This document shows, piece after piece, positions 24,509 to 34,046 of a stretch of 42,073 bases of DNA. Location: the NCBI GenBank assembly GCA_963700255.1, contig CAVOWW010000043.1:1-42073 (forward strand), in the 5' to 3' direction. Position 1 is the stretch's first letter. Every line of letters starts with the position of its first letter. The DNA is from UBA10649 sp963700255 (GTDB taxonomy: Bacteria; Actinomycetota; Actinomycetes; S36-B12). A model generated the notes under the pieces. That model was given only the letters and a program-made list of their open reading frames with translations, did no database searches and was not told the DNA's origin. A program made the translations under genes and the position numbers.

Positions 24509-26323
24509 TCAGCCTACGGGCCCAGCCACTCCTCGCCCGATGGGCAGCCGCGGGATGAGCGCGGACATGTCCCGGCGCTCGGACTCGAGGAGGTACTGCC
24601 GGGCGTACCAGCCGTCGAGGGCCATGTGCTCGGCATGGGTGCCGCGCGCGGCGACCCGGCCGCCCTGCAGCTCGAGGATCAGGTCGGCGTCCTCGAGCCC
24701 GATGAGGCGATGCGTGATGGTGAGCACGGTCGACGCCGCGAGGGCCGTTGCCATCGTCCGGGACAGTGCGTCGGCCGTCGGGCCGTCAAGGTGCTCCGTC
24801 GGCTCGTCGAGGATCACGCATGGCCGTCGCGCGATCAGCAGGCGGGCGAGCGCGATGCGCTGGCGCTCGCCGCCGGAGATCGTCACCCCGAAGGACCCGA
24901 CCGTGGTGGCCATCCCCCCCGGGAGGCCGTCGACCCAGTCGGTCAGCTGGGCCGCCTCGAGTGCGGCAGCCACCTCGTCGTCCGTCGCATCGGGGCTGCC
25001 GATGCGGACGTTGTCGGCGATGGTCGTGTCGAAGATGTGCGCCTGCTGCGTCAGCATGCCGACGTGGTGGCGCAGGTCGTCTCCGTCGACATCACGCACC
25101 TCCACGCCGGACAGGCGCACCGACCCCGTGTACGGCAGGAAGCCCATGAGCACGTTCGCGAGCGTCGACTTGCCCGAGCCGCTCGGACCGACCACTGCGA
25201 CCCGCTGCCCCGGTGCGACCGCGAGGTCGATGTCCTCGATCGCCGCTGCCGCCACGGTCCAGTGCGCGGTGGCGCCCACGGACGTTCAGCCCGGTGAAGC
25301 CGTCAGGGACCGGGACGGGCACGGCCGGTGCCGGCACCGGGGTGGGAGCAGTCTCGACCTCCTGGATACGGACCGCGGAGCCGCGCAGCCGCTGGTACGC
25401 GAGCGCGGACGAGGGCAGCCCGGACAGCACGTCGAAGAGTGCGAGCGGGAGCAGGGCGACGACGGCGAGCATCACCGGCTCGATCTGCCCGGACGTGACC
25501 GCGGGGACCGCGATGACCAGTGCGGCGGCGACGGCCGCACCCTGCACGAGCACGCCGATGCCGCCACCGAAGCCGAGGGCGAAGGACTCGCGTGCGCTCA
25601 GGCGGGTCAGGTCGTCATCGAGGTCGTGGATGCGTGCGGCGGCCGCGGGGCCCGCCCCGAAGGCGGTGATCTCGGACGTTGCGTCGAGGGCCCGGACCAC
25701 GGCGCTCGACAGCTCGGCCTTGGCCGGCGCCATCCGCTCCTCCGCGGAGCGGGCCAGCCGGGCGATCAGCCAGGGGGTGACGGCCACGGCGACGACCGAC
25801 AGCACGCCGACCATCACTCCGGCGACGGGCAGCAGCCATGCCAGGAAGCCGACGGTCGCGGCAGCGACAAGGATGGCCTGCGCCCACGGCAGGATCACGC
25901 GCAGCGGCAGGTCCAGCGCAGAGTCGACGTCGGCGACCAGGCGGGTGAGCAGGTCTCCTCGGCCGAAGGCGGCCAGGCCGGTCGGGCGCCAGCCGCTCGA
26001 GCGAGGAGTACACGACCACGCGCAGCCCGGTGAGCCCGCGGAAGGCCGCATCGTGGCCCACCAGTCGCTCGGCGTACCGGAACAGCGCTCGACTGAGTGC
26101 CAGGAACCGCACCATCACCGCGGCCACGGTCAGGGTCAGTACCGGCGGCATCTCCGCGGCGGTGGAGATCAGCCATGCCGACGTGCCGAGGAGCGCCACG
26201 GCGCTGAGCGACGCGAGCGCGCCGAGGATGCCCGGCGACGGCAAGCTCGCGGCGATGCGTCGCCATGCTCCGCCAGAGCGTCCGAACCGGGTGTCCGGGT
26301 GCGGTCGGAACCTGGTCGCGCAT
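24509..26323 (-). CDS. cydC: CydC subunit of the CydDC thiol/heme ABC exporter (three frame shifts)
   Basis: Homology runs through four segments in different frames: an N-terminal part (MRDQVPTAPGHPVRTLWRSM), a membrane part (SPGILGALASLSAVALLG to SLERLAP), a second membrane part (TGLAAFGRGDLLTRLVADVD) and the nucleotide-binding domain (Walker A GPSGSGKST; signature ISGGERQR; Walker B CVILDEP). The joins are near 26242, 25985 (GGG for GG) and 25276 (CCC for CC); each is repaired by deleting one base. CydDC exports cysteine/glutathione-type thiols and is needed to assemble cytochrome bd. The start overlaps the cydD stop; GTG at 26329 is the alternative. Three independent errors are likelier than decay because each part is well conserved. 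Confidence 0.85.
24511..24516 (-). promoter_or_regulatory. Leaderless-type -10 element (TAGGCT) of dosS
   Basis: TAGGCT on the minus strand ends six bases before the GTG at 24504, inside the last codons of cydC. It could let the sensor be made at a basal level independent of the cyd operon. Confidence 0.45.
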
Positions 26324-26325
26324 GG

Positions 26326-28074
26326 TCACCACCCCACCCGCTGGATCGTGACGGCGGCCGCGGGCGTCTCCTCGGCCAGCTGGTCGGTCGGGCGTGCGGC
26401 GGCGGGCTGCTGCTCGAGGCGCACGATCTGGTGCGCCACCTCGATCAGCGCGGGGCGGTGGGCCACGACGATGACCGTGGCGCCTGCGGCCGCGAGCCGG
26501 CCGATGGCATCGGCCACGGCCTTCTCCGTGGAGGGATCGAGGGCTGCCGTCGGCTCGTCGAGGAGCACGAGATCGACCGGCGACATCAGCGCCCGAGCGA
26601 GGGACAGGCGCTGCAGCTGTCCGATCGACAGTCCCGAGCCGTCCGCAGCCAGGCGGGTGTCGAGACCCTCGGGCAGGGCCCGTACCTCGTCCTCGATGCC
26701 CGCGTCCCGCAGCGCCGCCCACACCTGCTCGGGTGTCGCGCCCGGATCACGCAGCATCACGGCCTCCGCGATCGAGGGGGTGGCCGTCAGGGCGGTGGCC
26801 GGCAGCTGCGCCCGCTGCGGCAGCCAGGCGATCCGGTCGCGCCAGGCGGTGAGGTCCAGCGCCCCGATCGCCGACGAGCCGCCCGCGGCCTCGGCGGACA
26901 GCCGCCCCGAGGTCGGCTCGACGAAGCCGAGGATCGCCGCGAGCAGGGTCGACTTCCCACCCCCCGAGCCGCCGACGATCGCCGTGACGGTGCCCGGCTC
27001 GGCGGTGAACGACACACCGGAGAGGGCGGGCTCGACCCGGCCCGGGTAGGTGACCACGACGTCATCGATCACGAGCCGGACCCGGGCTGCGGCGAGGACC
27101 ACGGTGCCGCCCGTCGGGACCGGCGTCTCGAGGATGGTGAACACGCGATCCGCGGCGCCCAGTCCCTCGGCCGCCGCGTGGAAGTGCTGGCCGACGAGCC
27201 GGAGCGGCAGGTAGGCCTCGGGTGCGAGGAGCAGGACGAACAGGGCCACGGGATAGGTGATCTGCCCCTCCGCGAGCCGGAGGCCGACCGACACCGCGAC
27301 CAGCGCCACGGACAGCGTCGCCAGGAGCTCCAGGGCCAGCGAGGACAGGAAGGAGACGCGCAGCACGCCCATGGTCGTGCTGCGGTAGCGATCGCCGATG
27401 GCCCGGATCGCCGCCACCTGCGACTTCGCGCGGCCGAAGACCTTGAGGGTCGGCAGGCCCGACACCAGGTCGAGGAAGTGGCCGGACAGCAGCCCGAGCG
27501 TCCGCCACTGCCGGTCCACCTGCGACTTCGTGTACATGCCGATGAGCACCATGAACACGGGGATGAGCGGCAGGGTGACCGCGATGATGAGCGTCGAGAG
27601 CAGGTCCTGCCCGAGGATCGTCAGCAGCACGGCCACAGGCACGATCACGGCGAGGACGAGCTGCGGCAGGTACCGCGCGTAGTACCCGTCGAGGGCATCG
27701 ATGCCGCGGGTGATGAGGGCGGCTGTCTCGCCGGGGCTGTGCGCCCCGGGGCCGGCCGGGCCCAGTGCGAGCACGTGCGCGACCGTCGTCTCGCGCAGCT
27801 GCTGCTTGGCCCGCGCGGAGGCCCGCACGGCGGCCACCTCGGCCACCCACGCCACCAGCGCACGGCAGGCGAACACCGCGGCCAGCACGATGACGGTGTC
27901 GCGGACGTCCGACCAGTCAGCCCCGTCGCCCGTGACCGAGACGATGACGTCCGACAGCAGCCGCGCCTGCGTGATGACGAGGACGGCCGTGACCACGCCG
28001 AGGACGACCGCGATCGCGATGAAGCCGCGCGTGCTGCGCGCGTAGCGGAGCAGTCGTGGATCCAGCGGTCTCAT
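26326..28074 (-). CDS. cydD: CydD subunit of the CydDC ABC exporter
   Basis: This 582-residue intact half-transporter begins MRPLDPRLLRYARSTRG, has about six membrane helices (residues 15-300) and a nucleotide-binding domain with Walker A GGSGGGKST, signature LSIGQLQRL (Ser-Ile-Gly replacing the usual SGG) and Walker B LVLLDEP. It pairs with CydC. It is separated from cydB by 71 bases that contain a hairpin, and it overlaps the start of cydC, so cydD and cydC are translationally coupled. Confidence 0.92.
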   Translation of the reverse strand: MRPLDPRLLRYARSTRGFIAIAVVLGVVTAVLVITQARLLSDVIVSVTGDGADWSDVRDTVIVLAAVFACRALVAWVAEVAAVRASARAKQQLRETTVAHVLALGPAGPGAHSPGETAALITRGIDALDGYYARYLPQLVLAVIVPVAVLLTILGQDLLSTLIIAVTLPLIPVFMVLIGMYTKSQVDRQWRTLGLLSGHFLDLVSGLPTLKVFGRAKSQVAAIRAIGDRYRSTTMGVLRVSFLSSLALELLATLSVALVAVSVGLRLAEGQITYPVALFVLLLAPEAYLPLRLVGQHFHAAAEGLGAADRVFTILETPVPTGGTVVLAAARVRLVIDDVVVTYPGRVEPALSGVSFTAEPGTVTAIVGGSGGGKSTLLAAILGFVEPTSGRLSAEAAGGSSAIGALDLTAWRDRIAWLPQRAQLPATALTATPSIAEAVMLRDPGATPEQVWAALRDAGIEDEVRALPEGLDTRLAADGSGLSIGQLQRLSLARALMSPVDLVLLDEPTAALDPSTEKAVADAIGRLAAAGATVIVVAHRPALIEVAHQIVRLEQQPAAARPTDQLAEETPAAAVTIQRVGW

Positions 28075-28096
28075 GGTGGCGTCATCCTGACATGCC

Positions 28097-28127
28097 GACG
28101 GGGCCGCCCTTGTGGGGCGACCCCGTC
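28097..28127 (-). terminator. Hairpin between cydB and cydD
   Basis: The stem pairs GACGGGG (28097-28103) with CCCCGTC (28121-28127), then after a mismatch CGCCC (28105-28109) with GGGCG (28115-28119), around a five-base loop. It sits 19 bases past the cydB stop. It probably acts as a partial terminator or 3' stabiliser that lowers cydDC relative to cydAB. No T tract is present. Confidence 0.6.
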
Positions 28128-28145
28128 GAATCCGAGGTGGAGGGC

Positions 28146-29222
28146 CTAGCCCGCCGCGTTGGCGAACCGGTCGTCGGCGCGGCCCGACTCGGGCTGCGGC
28201 GGGATCATCGAGGTGCTGATCCGCTTGCGGAACACCCAGAACGTCCAGCCCTGGTAGATCAGGACGATCGGCGTCATGATCACCGCGACGATCGTCATGA
28301 CCGTCAGCGTGTACTGCTGGCTCGACGCATTCGTGATCGTGAGGTTGTAGGCCTCGTCGATGCTGCTGACCATGACGTTCGGGAACATGCCGACGAACAG
28401 CGTGGTCACGGCGAGCAGGATGGTGGTCGAGCTGAAGATGAACGCCCAGCCGTCACGGCCCTTCAGGGTCATGAACAGTGCTGCCAGCCAGCACACCGCT
28501 GCGAGGAGGGCCAGCGGAAGGGTGACGGCCACCCGCCCCGAGAAGGCCTGGTACCAGAGCAGCGTGGCCACCGCGATCACCGCGGAGACGACACCGATGC
28601 GCAGCGCAACCTTGCGGGACGCGTCCCGGACCTCGCCCGACGTCTTGAGCGACAGGTAGATCGCGCCGTGCGCCATGAAGATCGTCAGCGTCATCAGGCC
28701 CATGAGCAGGGAGAACGGGTTCAGCAGGTTGAACAGGTTGCCGGTGTAGTTGATGCTGCCGGCGAGGTCGGGCTGCGTTCCCGCGACCGGCTCGATCGGC
28801 GATCCGCCGACGACGTTGCCGAAGGCGACGCCGAAGAGCAGCGCCGGCAGGGCCGAGCCCACGACGATCGCCCAGTCCCAGCGCTTGCGCCACGTGTCCG
28901 AGTCGCGCTTGCCGCGGTACTCGAACGCGACGCCGCGCATGATCAGCCCGAGGAGGACGAGGAACAGCGCCAGGTAGTAGCCGCTGAACATCGTGGCGTA
29001 CCAGAGCGGGAACGCCGCGAAGGTCGCACCGCCCGCCACCAGCAGCCACACCTCGTTGCCGTCCCACACGGTGGCGATCGAGTTGATCATGACCCGACGG
29101 CGCAGGTCGTCCTTGCCGATCACGGGCAGCAGCATGCCGACGCCGAGATCGAAGCCGTCGAGAACGAAGTAGCCGATCCAGAGCACTGCGATCAGTGCGA
29201 ACCAGACGGTCTGCAGATCCAT
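28146..29222 (-). CDS. cydB: Cytochrome bd oxidase subunit II
   Basis: This 358-residue protein has about eight or nine helices. It starts MDLQTVWFALIAVLWIGYFVLDGFDLGVG, the hallmark of CydB, and contains the conserved RGVAFEYRGK and the C-terminal YQGWTFWVFRKRI. Subunit II completes the quinol oxidase that reduces O2 to water with high affinity, without proton pumping. It follows cydA by 30 bases. Confidence 0.96.
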   Translation of the reverse strand: MDLQTVWFALIAVLWIGYFVLDGFDLGVGMLLPVIGKDDLRRRVMINSIATVWDGNEVWLLVAGGATFAAFPLWYATMFSGYYLALFLVLLGLIMRGVAFEYRGKRDSDTWRKRWDWAIVVGSALPALLFGVAFGNVVGGSPIEPVAGTQPDLAGSINYTGNLFNLLNPFSLLMGLMTLTIFMAHGAIYLSLKTSGEVRDASRKVALRIGVVSAVIAVATLLWYQAFSGRVAVTLPLALLAAVCWLAALFMTLKGRDGWAFIFSSTTILLAVTTLFVGMFPNVMVSSIDEAYNLTITNASSQQYTLTVMTIVAVIMTPIVLIYQGWTFWVFRKRISTSMIPPQPESGRADDRFANAAG

Positions 29223-29252
29223 GGCGATTCCTTCTTCTTGTTCTCGAACGGC

Positions 29253-30681
29253 TTAGTAGGCGAAGTAGAGCTGCTTGTTGTCGTCGTTCTTGGCATCCTC
29301 GTAGGGATCCTCGACGACCACCTCGGGCGCGCCCTTCTTGATGTACTTCAGGAGCAGCGCCACCTCGATGATGGCGAGGATCGCGTAGACGAGGGTGAAG
29401 CCGATCATCGAGATCCACACCTCCGTCGTCGTCAGCAGCGGTGAGACCGCCGTCAGCCGTGATCTGCTGGCCGAAGACGATCCAGGGCTGGCGGCCCATC
29501 TCGGTGAAGATCCAGCCGGCGGAGATCCCGAAGAGCGGGAAGAGCACGATGGTCGCGCTCGCGATGGAGGCGAACCTGCCCTTCGGCGTCCGGCCGCCGC
29601 GGAAGGCCCACAGCGCCCAGAGTGCGTACAGGGCGGCGATCATGCCCAGGCCGATCATCAGGCGGAAGCCCCAGTAGGTGACCGGGACGTACGGCACGAA
29701 GTTCATCTCGGGGCCGTACTGCGGGAACTCCTCGAGGTACTGCGCCTGCAGGTCGTTGATGCCCTGCACGGTGCTCTCGGGACCGTTCCAGGTGCCCGTC
29801 GCCAGGTAGGACAGCAGGCCGGGGATCTCGATGATGGTGGTCGCCGTGTCGCCGGACAGGTCGCCGACGCTGAGGATGCTGAACGGGGCGTTCTCCTGCG
29901 TGGTGTACAGGGCCTCGGCGGCCGCAACCTTCATGGGCTGCTGGTCCACCATGACCTTCATGTCCATGTCGCCGGTGACCGACACGAGGACCGCGGACAC
30001 GAGGATCACCCAGGCGCCCAGCTTCGCAGCAGGACGGAAGATGTCGGCCTGACGGTTCTTCATGATCATCCAGGCGGAGACGCCGGCGACGCCGGCCCCC
30101 GACACCAGGAACGAGGCCGACAGCGTGTGGAGGAAGGCGATCCAGGCGGTGTTCTGGAACAGCACCGCGCCGATGTCGTTGAGCACGGCGCGCCCGGTCT
30201 CGGGATCGAGCTCGAAGCCGACCGGGTGCTGCATGAAGGCGTTCGCCGCGAGGATGAAGTAGGCCGAGAGCGCGGTACCGAGTGCCGCGAGCCAGATCAT
30301 GGCGAGGTGCAGGCCCTTGGGCAGGCGGTCCCAGCCGAAGATCCACAGGCCCAGGAAGGTGGACTCGAGGAAGAAGGCGAGCAGGCCCTCCATCGCAAGC
30401 GGGGCGCCGAAGACGTCGCCGACGAAGCGGGAGTACTCGGACCAGTTCATGCCGAACTGGAACTCCTGCACGATGCCGGTCACGACACCCATGGCGAAGT
30501 TGATCAGGAAGAGCTTCCCGAAGAACTTGGTCAGCTGGAGGTACTTGACGTTGCCCGTCCGGTACCAGGCCGTCTGGAAGCCCGCCACCAGCCAGACCGT
30601 GCCGAGCGTGAGGGGGACGAACAGGAAGTGGTAGACGGTCGTGATGCCGAACTGCCACTGGGAGAGTTGGAGCGCACCCAT
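29253..30681 (-). CDS. cydA: Cytochrome bd oxidase subunit I (frameshifted near C-terminus)
   Basis: The 475-residue subunit carries the heme and quinol sites: the N-terminal His of VYHFLFVPLTLG (heme b595 ligand), HTLSASFLVSG (heme b558 His), SVTGDMDMKVM, and the Q-loop/C-terminal GWIFTEMGRQPWIV. The short Q-loop is typical of actinobacteria. The frame breaks near 29449: one extra base in the reverse complement of ACCGCCGTC separates TADG from VSPLLTTTEVWISMIG, after which the last helix and tail run to TAA at 29253. The span of 1429 bases (3n+1) agrees. AAGGA eight bases before the ATG fixes the start. A DosR-like box lies 125 bases upstream. Confidence 0.92.
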
Positions 30682-30805
30682 GGTCGCTGTCCTTCGTCGT
30701 CGGTTGCCGTGAGGCAGACGTGTGATGCCGGGGCTTGGAATCCCTGCTTGCTGCTCGGATTCTTCTCCTCAGCGGAGCCCATTCGAGCGGCGTGAGTCCG
30801 TATCC

Positions 30806-30825
30806 ACCGGGACTTTGGTCCTGAA
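30806..30825. promoter_or_regulatory. DosR-box-like operator upstream of cydA
   Basis: ACCGGGACTTTGGTCCTGAA agrees at 16 of 20 positions with the mycobacterial DosR consensus TTSGGGACTWWAGTCCCSAA, including the GGGACT...GTCC core. It lies between cydA (start 30681, minus strand) and the EamA gene (start 30902, plus strand). A DosR-type regulator is encoded in this same window. The remaining bases of 30682-30901 show no other clear element. Confidence 0.7.
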
Positions 30826-30901
30826 TTGGCCCGGAATGGCGGCATTCCGCGTGATGGCACGGCGCGAAGCGGAGTTCGCGCTCCACGAGGGGGATGGCAC
30901 A

Positions 30902-31834
30902 GTGGGCGCCGTGACGGGCACCCAGGCACGCGGCGGGCTGCGGGTCTCCGGGCTGTCCGTCTGGGGCCCGCTCATCGCGCTGTGGCTGATCTGGGGCTCG
31001 ACGTACCTGGGCATCGCCGTCCTCGTGGAGTCGATGCCGCCGATGATGGGCAACGGGTTCCGCTTCCTCGCGGCCGCCCTCGTCCTCGGCTCGATCCTCG
31101 CGCTGAGCCGGGGTCCGGCGTCGCTGCGCGTGTCGCGCGCCGAGCTGCGATCCGTCTCGATCATGGGCGTGGCCCTGCTGGGCGTGGGCATCGGCACCCT
31201 GTCGCTGGCGGAGAGGTACGTCCCGAGCGGGGTCGCCGCCCTGCTGATCGCCGTGATGCCGCTGTACGTCGTCCTGCTCCGCCTGCGCGGTGGTGACCGG
31301 CCGAACGGGCTGACCCTCATCGGCGTCGCCGTCGGGCTCGCCGGGCTGGCGCTGATGCTGCTGCCCGGCGGCACCGCTCCCGTCGCCGGCAGCGACGGCG
31401 ACGTGGTGATCTGGTCCGTCGCGATCATGTTCTCGACGTTCTGCTGGGCGTACTTCTCCTGGCGGTCCGCTCGCTACACCTTCCCGCGCAACTCGCTGGT
31501 GACGACGACCTACGAGATGGCCGTCGCGGGCGTGGCGCTCGTCCTCGCCGGAACCCTGCGCGGCGAGCGCATCGACCTCGGCCAGATCACGACCGAGTCG
31601 TGGTGGGCATGGGCGTACCTCATCGCCGCGTCCATCGGCGGGTACAGCGCATTCACCTGGCTGCTCGGCCACGCCCCGCTGTCCCTCACCTCCACGTATG
31701 CGTACGTGAATCCGGTGGTGGCGGTCCTCCTCGGCTTCATCGTCCTGAGCGAGCCGATCACGCGCGACGTACTCGTCGGACTCACGGTGGTGGTCGGGGG
31801 GGTCGTCCTGGTGGTGACCGGGGAACGCCGATGA
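30902..31834 (+). CDS. EamA/DMT-superfamily transporter
   Basis: This membrane protein of 310 residues has ten helices as two EamA repeats. The first begins LIALWLIWGSTYLGIAVLV and contains ERYVPSGVAALLIAVMPLYVVLL; the second contains WWAWAYLIAASIGGYSAFTWLLG and ends with STYAYVNPVVAVLLGFIVLSEP. The superfamily exports amino acids and other small metabolites; the substrate is unknown. GAGGGGG (30887-30893) eight bases upstream favours the GTG at 30902 over one at 30911. Its stop overlaps the acyltransferase start (ATGA). Confidence 0.9.
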   Translation: MGAVTGTQARGGLRVSGLSVWGPLIALWLIWGSTYLGIAVLVESMPPMMGNGFRFLAAALVLGSILALSRGPASLRVSRAELRSVSIMGVALLGVGIGTLSLAERYVPSGVAALLIAVMPLYVVLLRLRGGDRPNGLTLIGVAVGLAGLALMLLPGGTAPVAGSDGDVVIWSVAIMFSTFCWAYFSWRSARYTFPRNSLVTTTYEMAVAGVALVLAGTLRGERIDLGQITTESWWAWAYLIAASIGGYSAFTWLLGHAPLSLTSTYAYVNPVVAVLLGFIVLSEPITRDVLVGLTVVVGGVVLVVTGERR

Positions 31835-34046
31835 CGGCCACCACGCAGGTGCGGCCCGGACCGCCCCGCCGCCGGCCAGCAGCTCGCCGGGACGGCGTCG
31901 CGACATCCAGGGCCTGCGCGCCATCGCGGTCCTCCTCGTGGTGCTCTTCCACGCCGAGCTTCCCGTGCCCGGCGGCTTCGTCGGCGTCGACGTGTTCTTC
32001 GTCATCTCCGGTTTCGTCATCACCGCGATGCTCATGCGCGAGTGGGCACGGCATGGACGGATCCGCTTCGGGCACTTCTACCTGCGGCGGTTCCTTCGCC
32101 TGACGCCCGCCCTTGCCCTGATCGTCGCCGTGGTCGCCCTTGCATCCGTGCTCCTGCAGAACCCCTTCGGAGCCCAGCAGACGACGGCCCGCACTGGTAT
32201 CGGGGCCATGCTCCTGTCGGCCAACTACGTGATCGGGCACGCCGCAGGTGACTACTTCGCCGACAGCGCGACGACGAATCCGCTCCTGCACACGTGGTCG
32301 CTGTCGGTCGAGGAGCAGTTCTACCTCGTGTTCCCGGCCCTTCTCGCGCTCGCCTGGCTCCTGGCGCGCCGTGGCCGGAGGAGGGCGCCCGTCGTCATCG
32401 TCACGGCGATCGCCGTCGGTTCGTTCGGGCTGGGAGTCGCCTGGTCGTTCGGCTCGACGTCGGCAGAGGGTCTCACCTCCTACTTCGGCGGACCGGAGTC
32501 CTTCGCCTTCTACTCCTCCCTGACCCGTGCCTGGGAGTTCGCGGCCGGGGCGCTGCTGGCCCTGGGCATGGCACGGATACCGGTGCCGACCGTCTCGGTG
32601 GCACGAGTGATGGGGGCGGCGGGCGCCGTGCTGCTCCTGGTGTCCGCCTTCGCCATCGACGACGGGCAGGCCTTCCCGGGAGTGGTCGCCCTCGTGCCCG
32701 TGACCGGCACCGTCCTGCTCATCCTCGCCGGCTCGCACCACACCACCGGCGTCAGCGCGGCCCTGTCCGCCCGGCCGATGGTCTGGCTGGGTGACACGTC
32801 CTACTCCTGGTACCTCTGGCACTGGCCGCTCATCGTGTTCACCGCGCTGCTGTTCCCCCACCGGCCGGGCCTGCTGATCACCGCGGCGGCCGTGTCCCTC
32901 CTCCCCGCGGTCGCCTCGTACCGGTGGCTCGAGCAGCCGCTGCGGGGCTACCGCCCGCGCTCCCGTCCTCGCGCCGGCGCGTTGATCGGCACCACCCTCG
33001 CCGTGCCGCTCGTCGCGTGCGTCGTCCTCCTCGTGGGCGCCAACTCCGGCTGGGGCCTGGTACCGCCTGCCGACGCGGCCACCGATGCTGCGTCAATGGT
33101 GGCTGGACAGACCGGGCAGGACGCAGCCACGACTGACGCAAACGAGGCGGGCGAGGGGCTGGCGTCGCAGCCGGTGCCTGTCGGGGGCGATGCCGAGGCG
33201 GACGGCGAGGTGGCCGGCGGGGAGGGCGGCAGCCTGCGCTCCCAGCACGCGGTCGTGAAGGCAGGATGCGTCAACACCGACCTCGAGCCCGACCGCTGCC
33301 GGTTCGGTCCCGTTGATGCGCGGGGGACGGTGCTGCTGGCCGGCGACTCCCAGGCGTACGCCCTCGCCGACGGGGTCATCGCCGCCGCGGAGCGCCTCGG
33401 CCTCGACACCGTGGCCACCAGCCACACCGGCTGCCCGTTCCTCGACCGCGAGTCGAGCGGGGTGCACAACTACCCCTGCGGGAGCTGGCAGGAGTCCATC
33501 GTCGAGTACGCCCTCGCCGAGCGGCCCGCCGCCGTGGTCATCACGAATCGATCAGGCGGCTACGTGCGCCCGGACATCGGCTGGCGCACCGTCGAGCGCG
33601 ACGGGGGTGGCCGGGCCGACTCGACGGACGAGGCGGTCGACCTCTACCGAGCGGGCCTCGAGCCCATCGTCGCGCAGCTCTCCGAGGCCGGGATCCCGGT
33701 CATCATCATGGCCGCCGTGCCCGAGATGACCGGCTACACCGACCGGACGTCGCTGCTGTCCAGCGCGTTCGGCTCGCAGGCCTTCGAGATCGGCCGCGAT
33801 GAGGCCGAGGAGTTCCGGCGGCCCGCCCTCGAGGTGGAGCAGGCACTCGCCGCGAAGCACCCCGGGGTCACCGTCCACGACCCGATTCCGGCCCTGTGCA
33901 CGGAGGACACCTGCTCGACGGAACGTGACGACGCGCCCGTCTTCCAGGACGAGACCCATCTCGCGGTGCCCGGCTCCCTGCTGCTCGCGGATGGGCTCGC
34001 GGAGGTACTCAGCCGAGTCGCTCCCGGAGCGTCCGCGCAACCGTGA
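31831..34046 (+). CDS. Membrane acyltransferase 3 with C-terminal SGNH domain (frameshifted near N-terminus)
   Basis: After a short N-terminus the protein reads RRDIQGLRAIAVLLVVLFHAEL and FVGVDVFFVISGF, the start of the acyltransferase-3 family with its catalytic His. About ten helices follow, then an Ala/Gly-rich linker and an extracytoplasmic SGNH domain (GDSQAYALADG at the nucleophile Ser, QDETHLAVPG with Asp and His). OatA/OafA-type proteins O-acetylate peptidoglycan or polysaccharide. The ATG at 31831 overlaps the EamA stop, but its frame breaks near 31862 in GGACCGCCCC; one missing base restores continuity and the span of 2216 bases (3n+2) agrees. No in-frame start exists between 31834 and 31938. 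Confidence 0.88.

Noticed and set aside
30727..30745. Second DosR-like site (GGGGCTTGGAATCCC)
   Set aside because: The half-sites are one base too far apart and one base is wrong in the core, so it does not fit the consensus.
30722..30901. Longer N-terminus for the EamA transporter
   Set aside because: The extension would be translated through the DosR-like box, contains no membrane segment and is not family-like; GAGGGGG supports GTG 30902.
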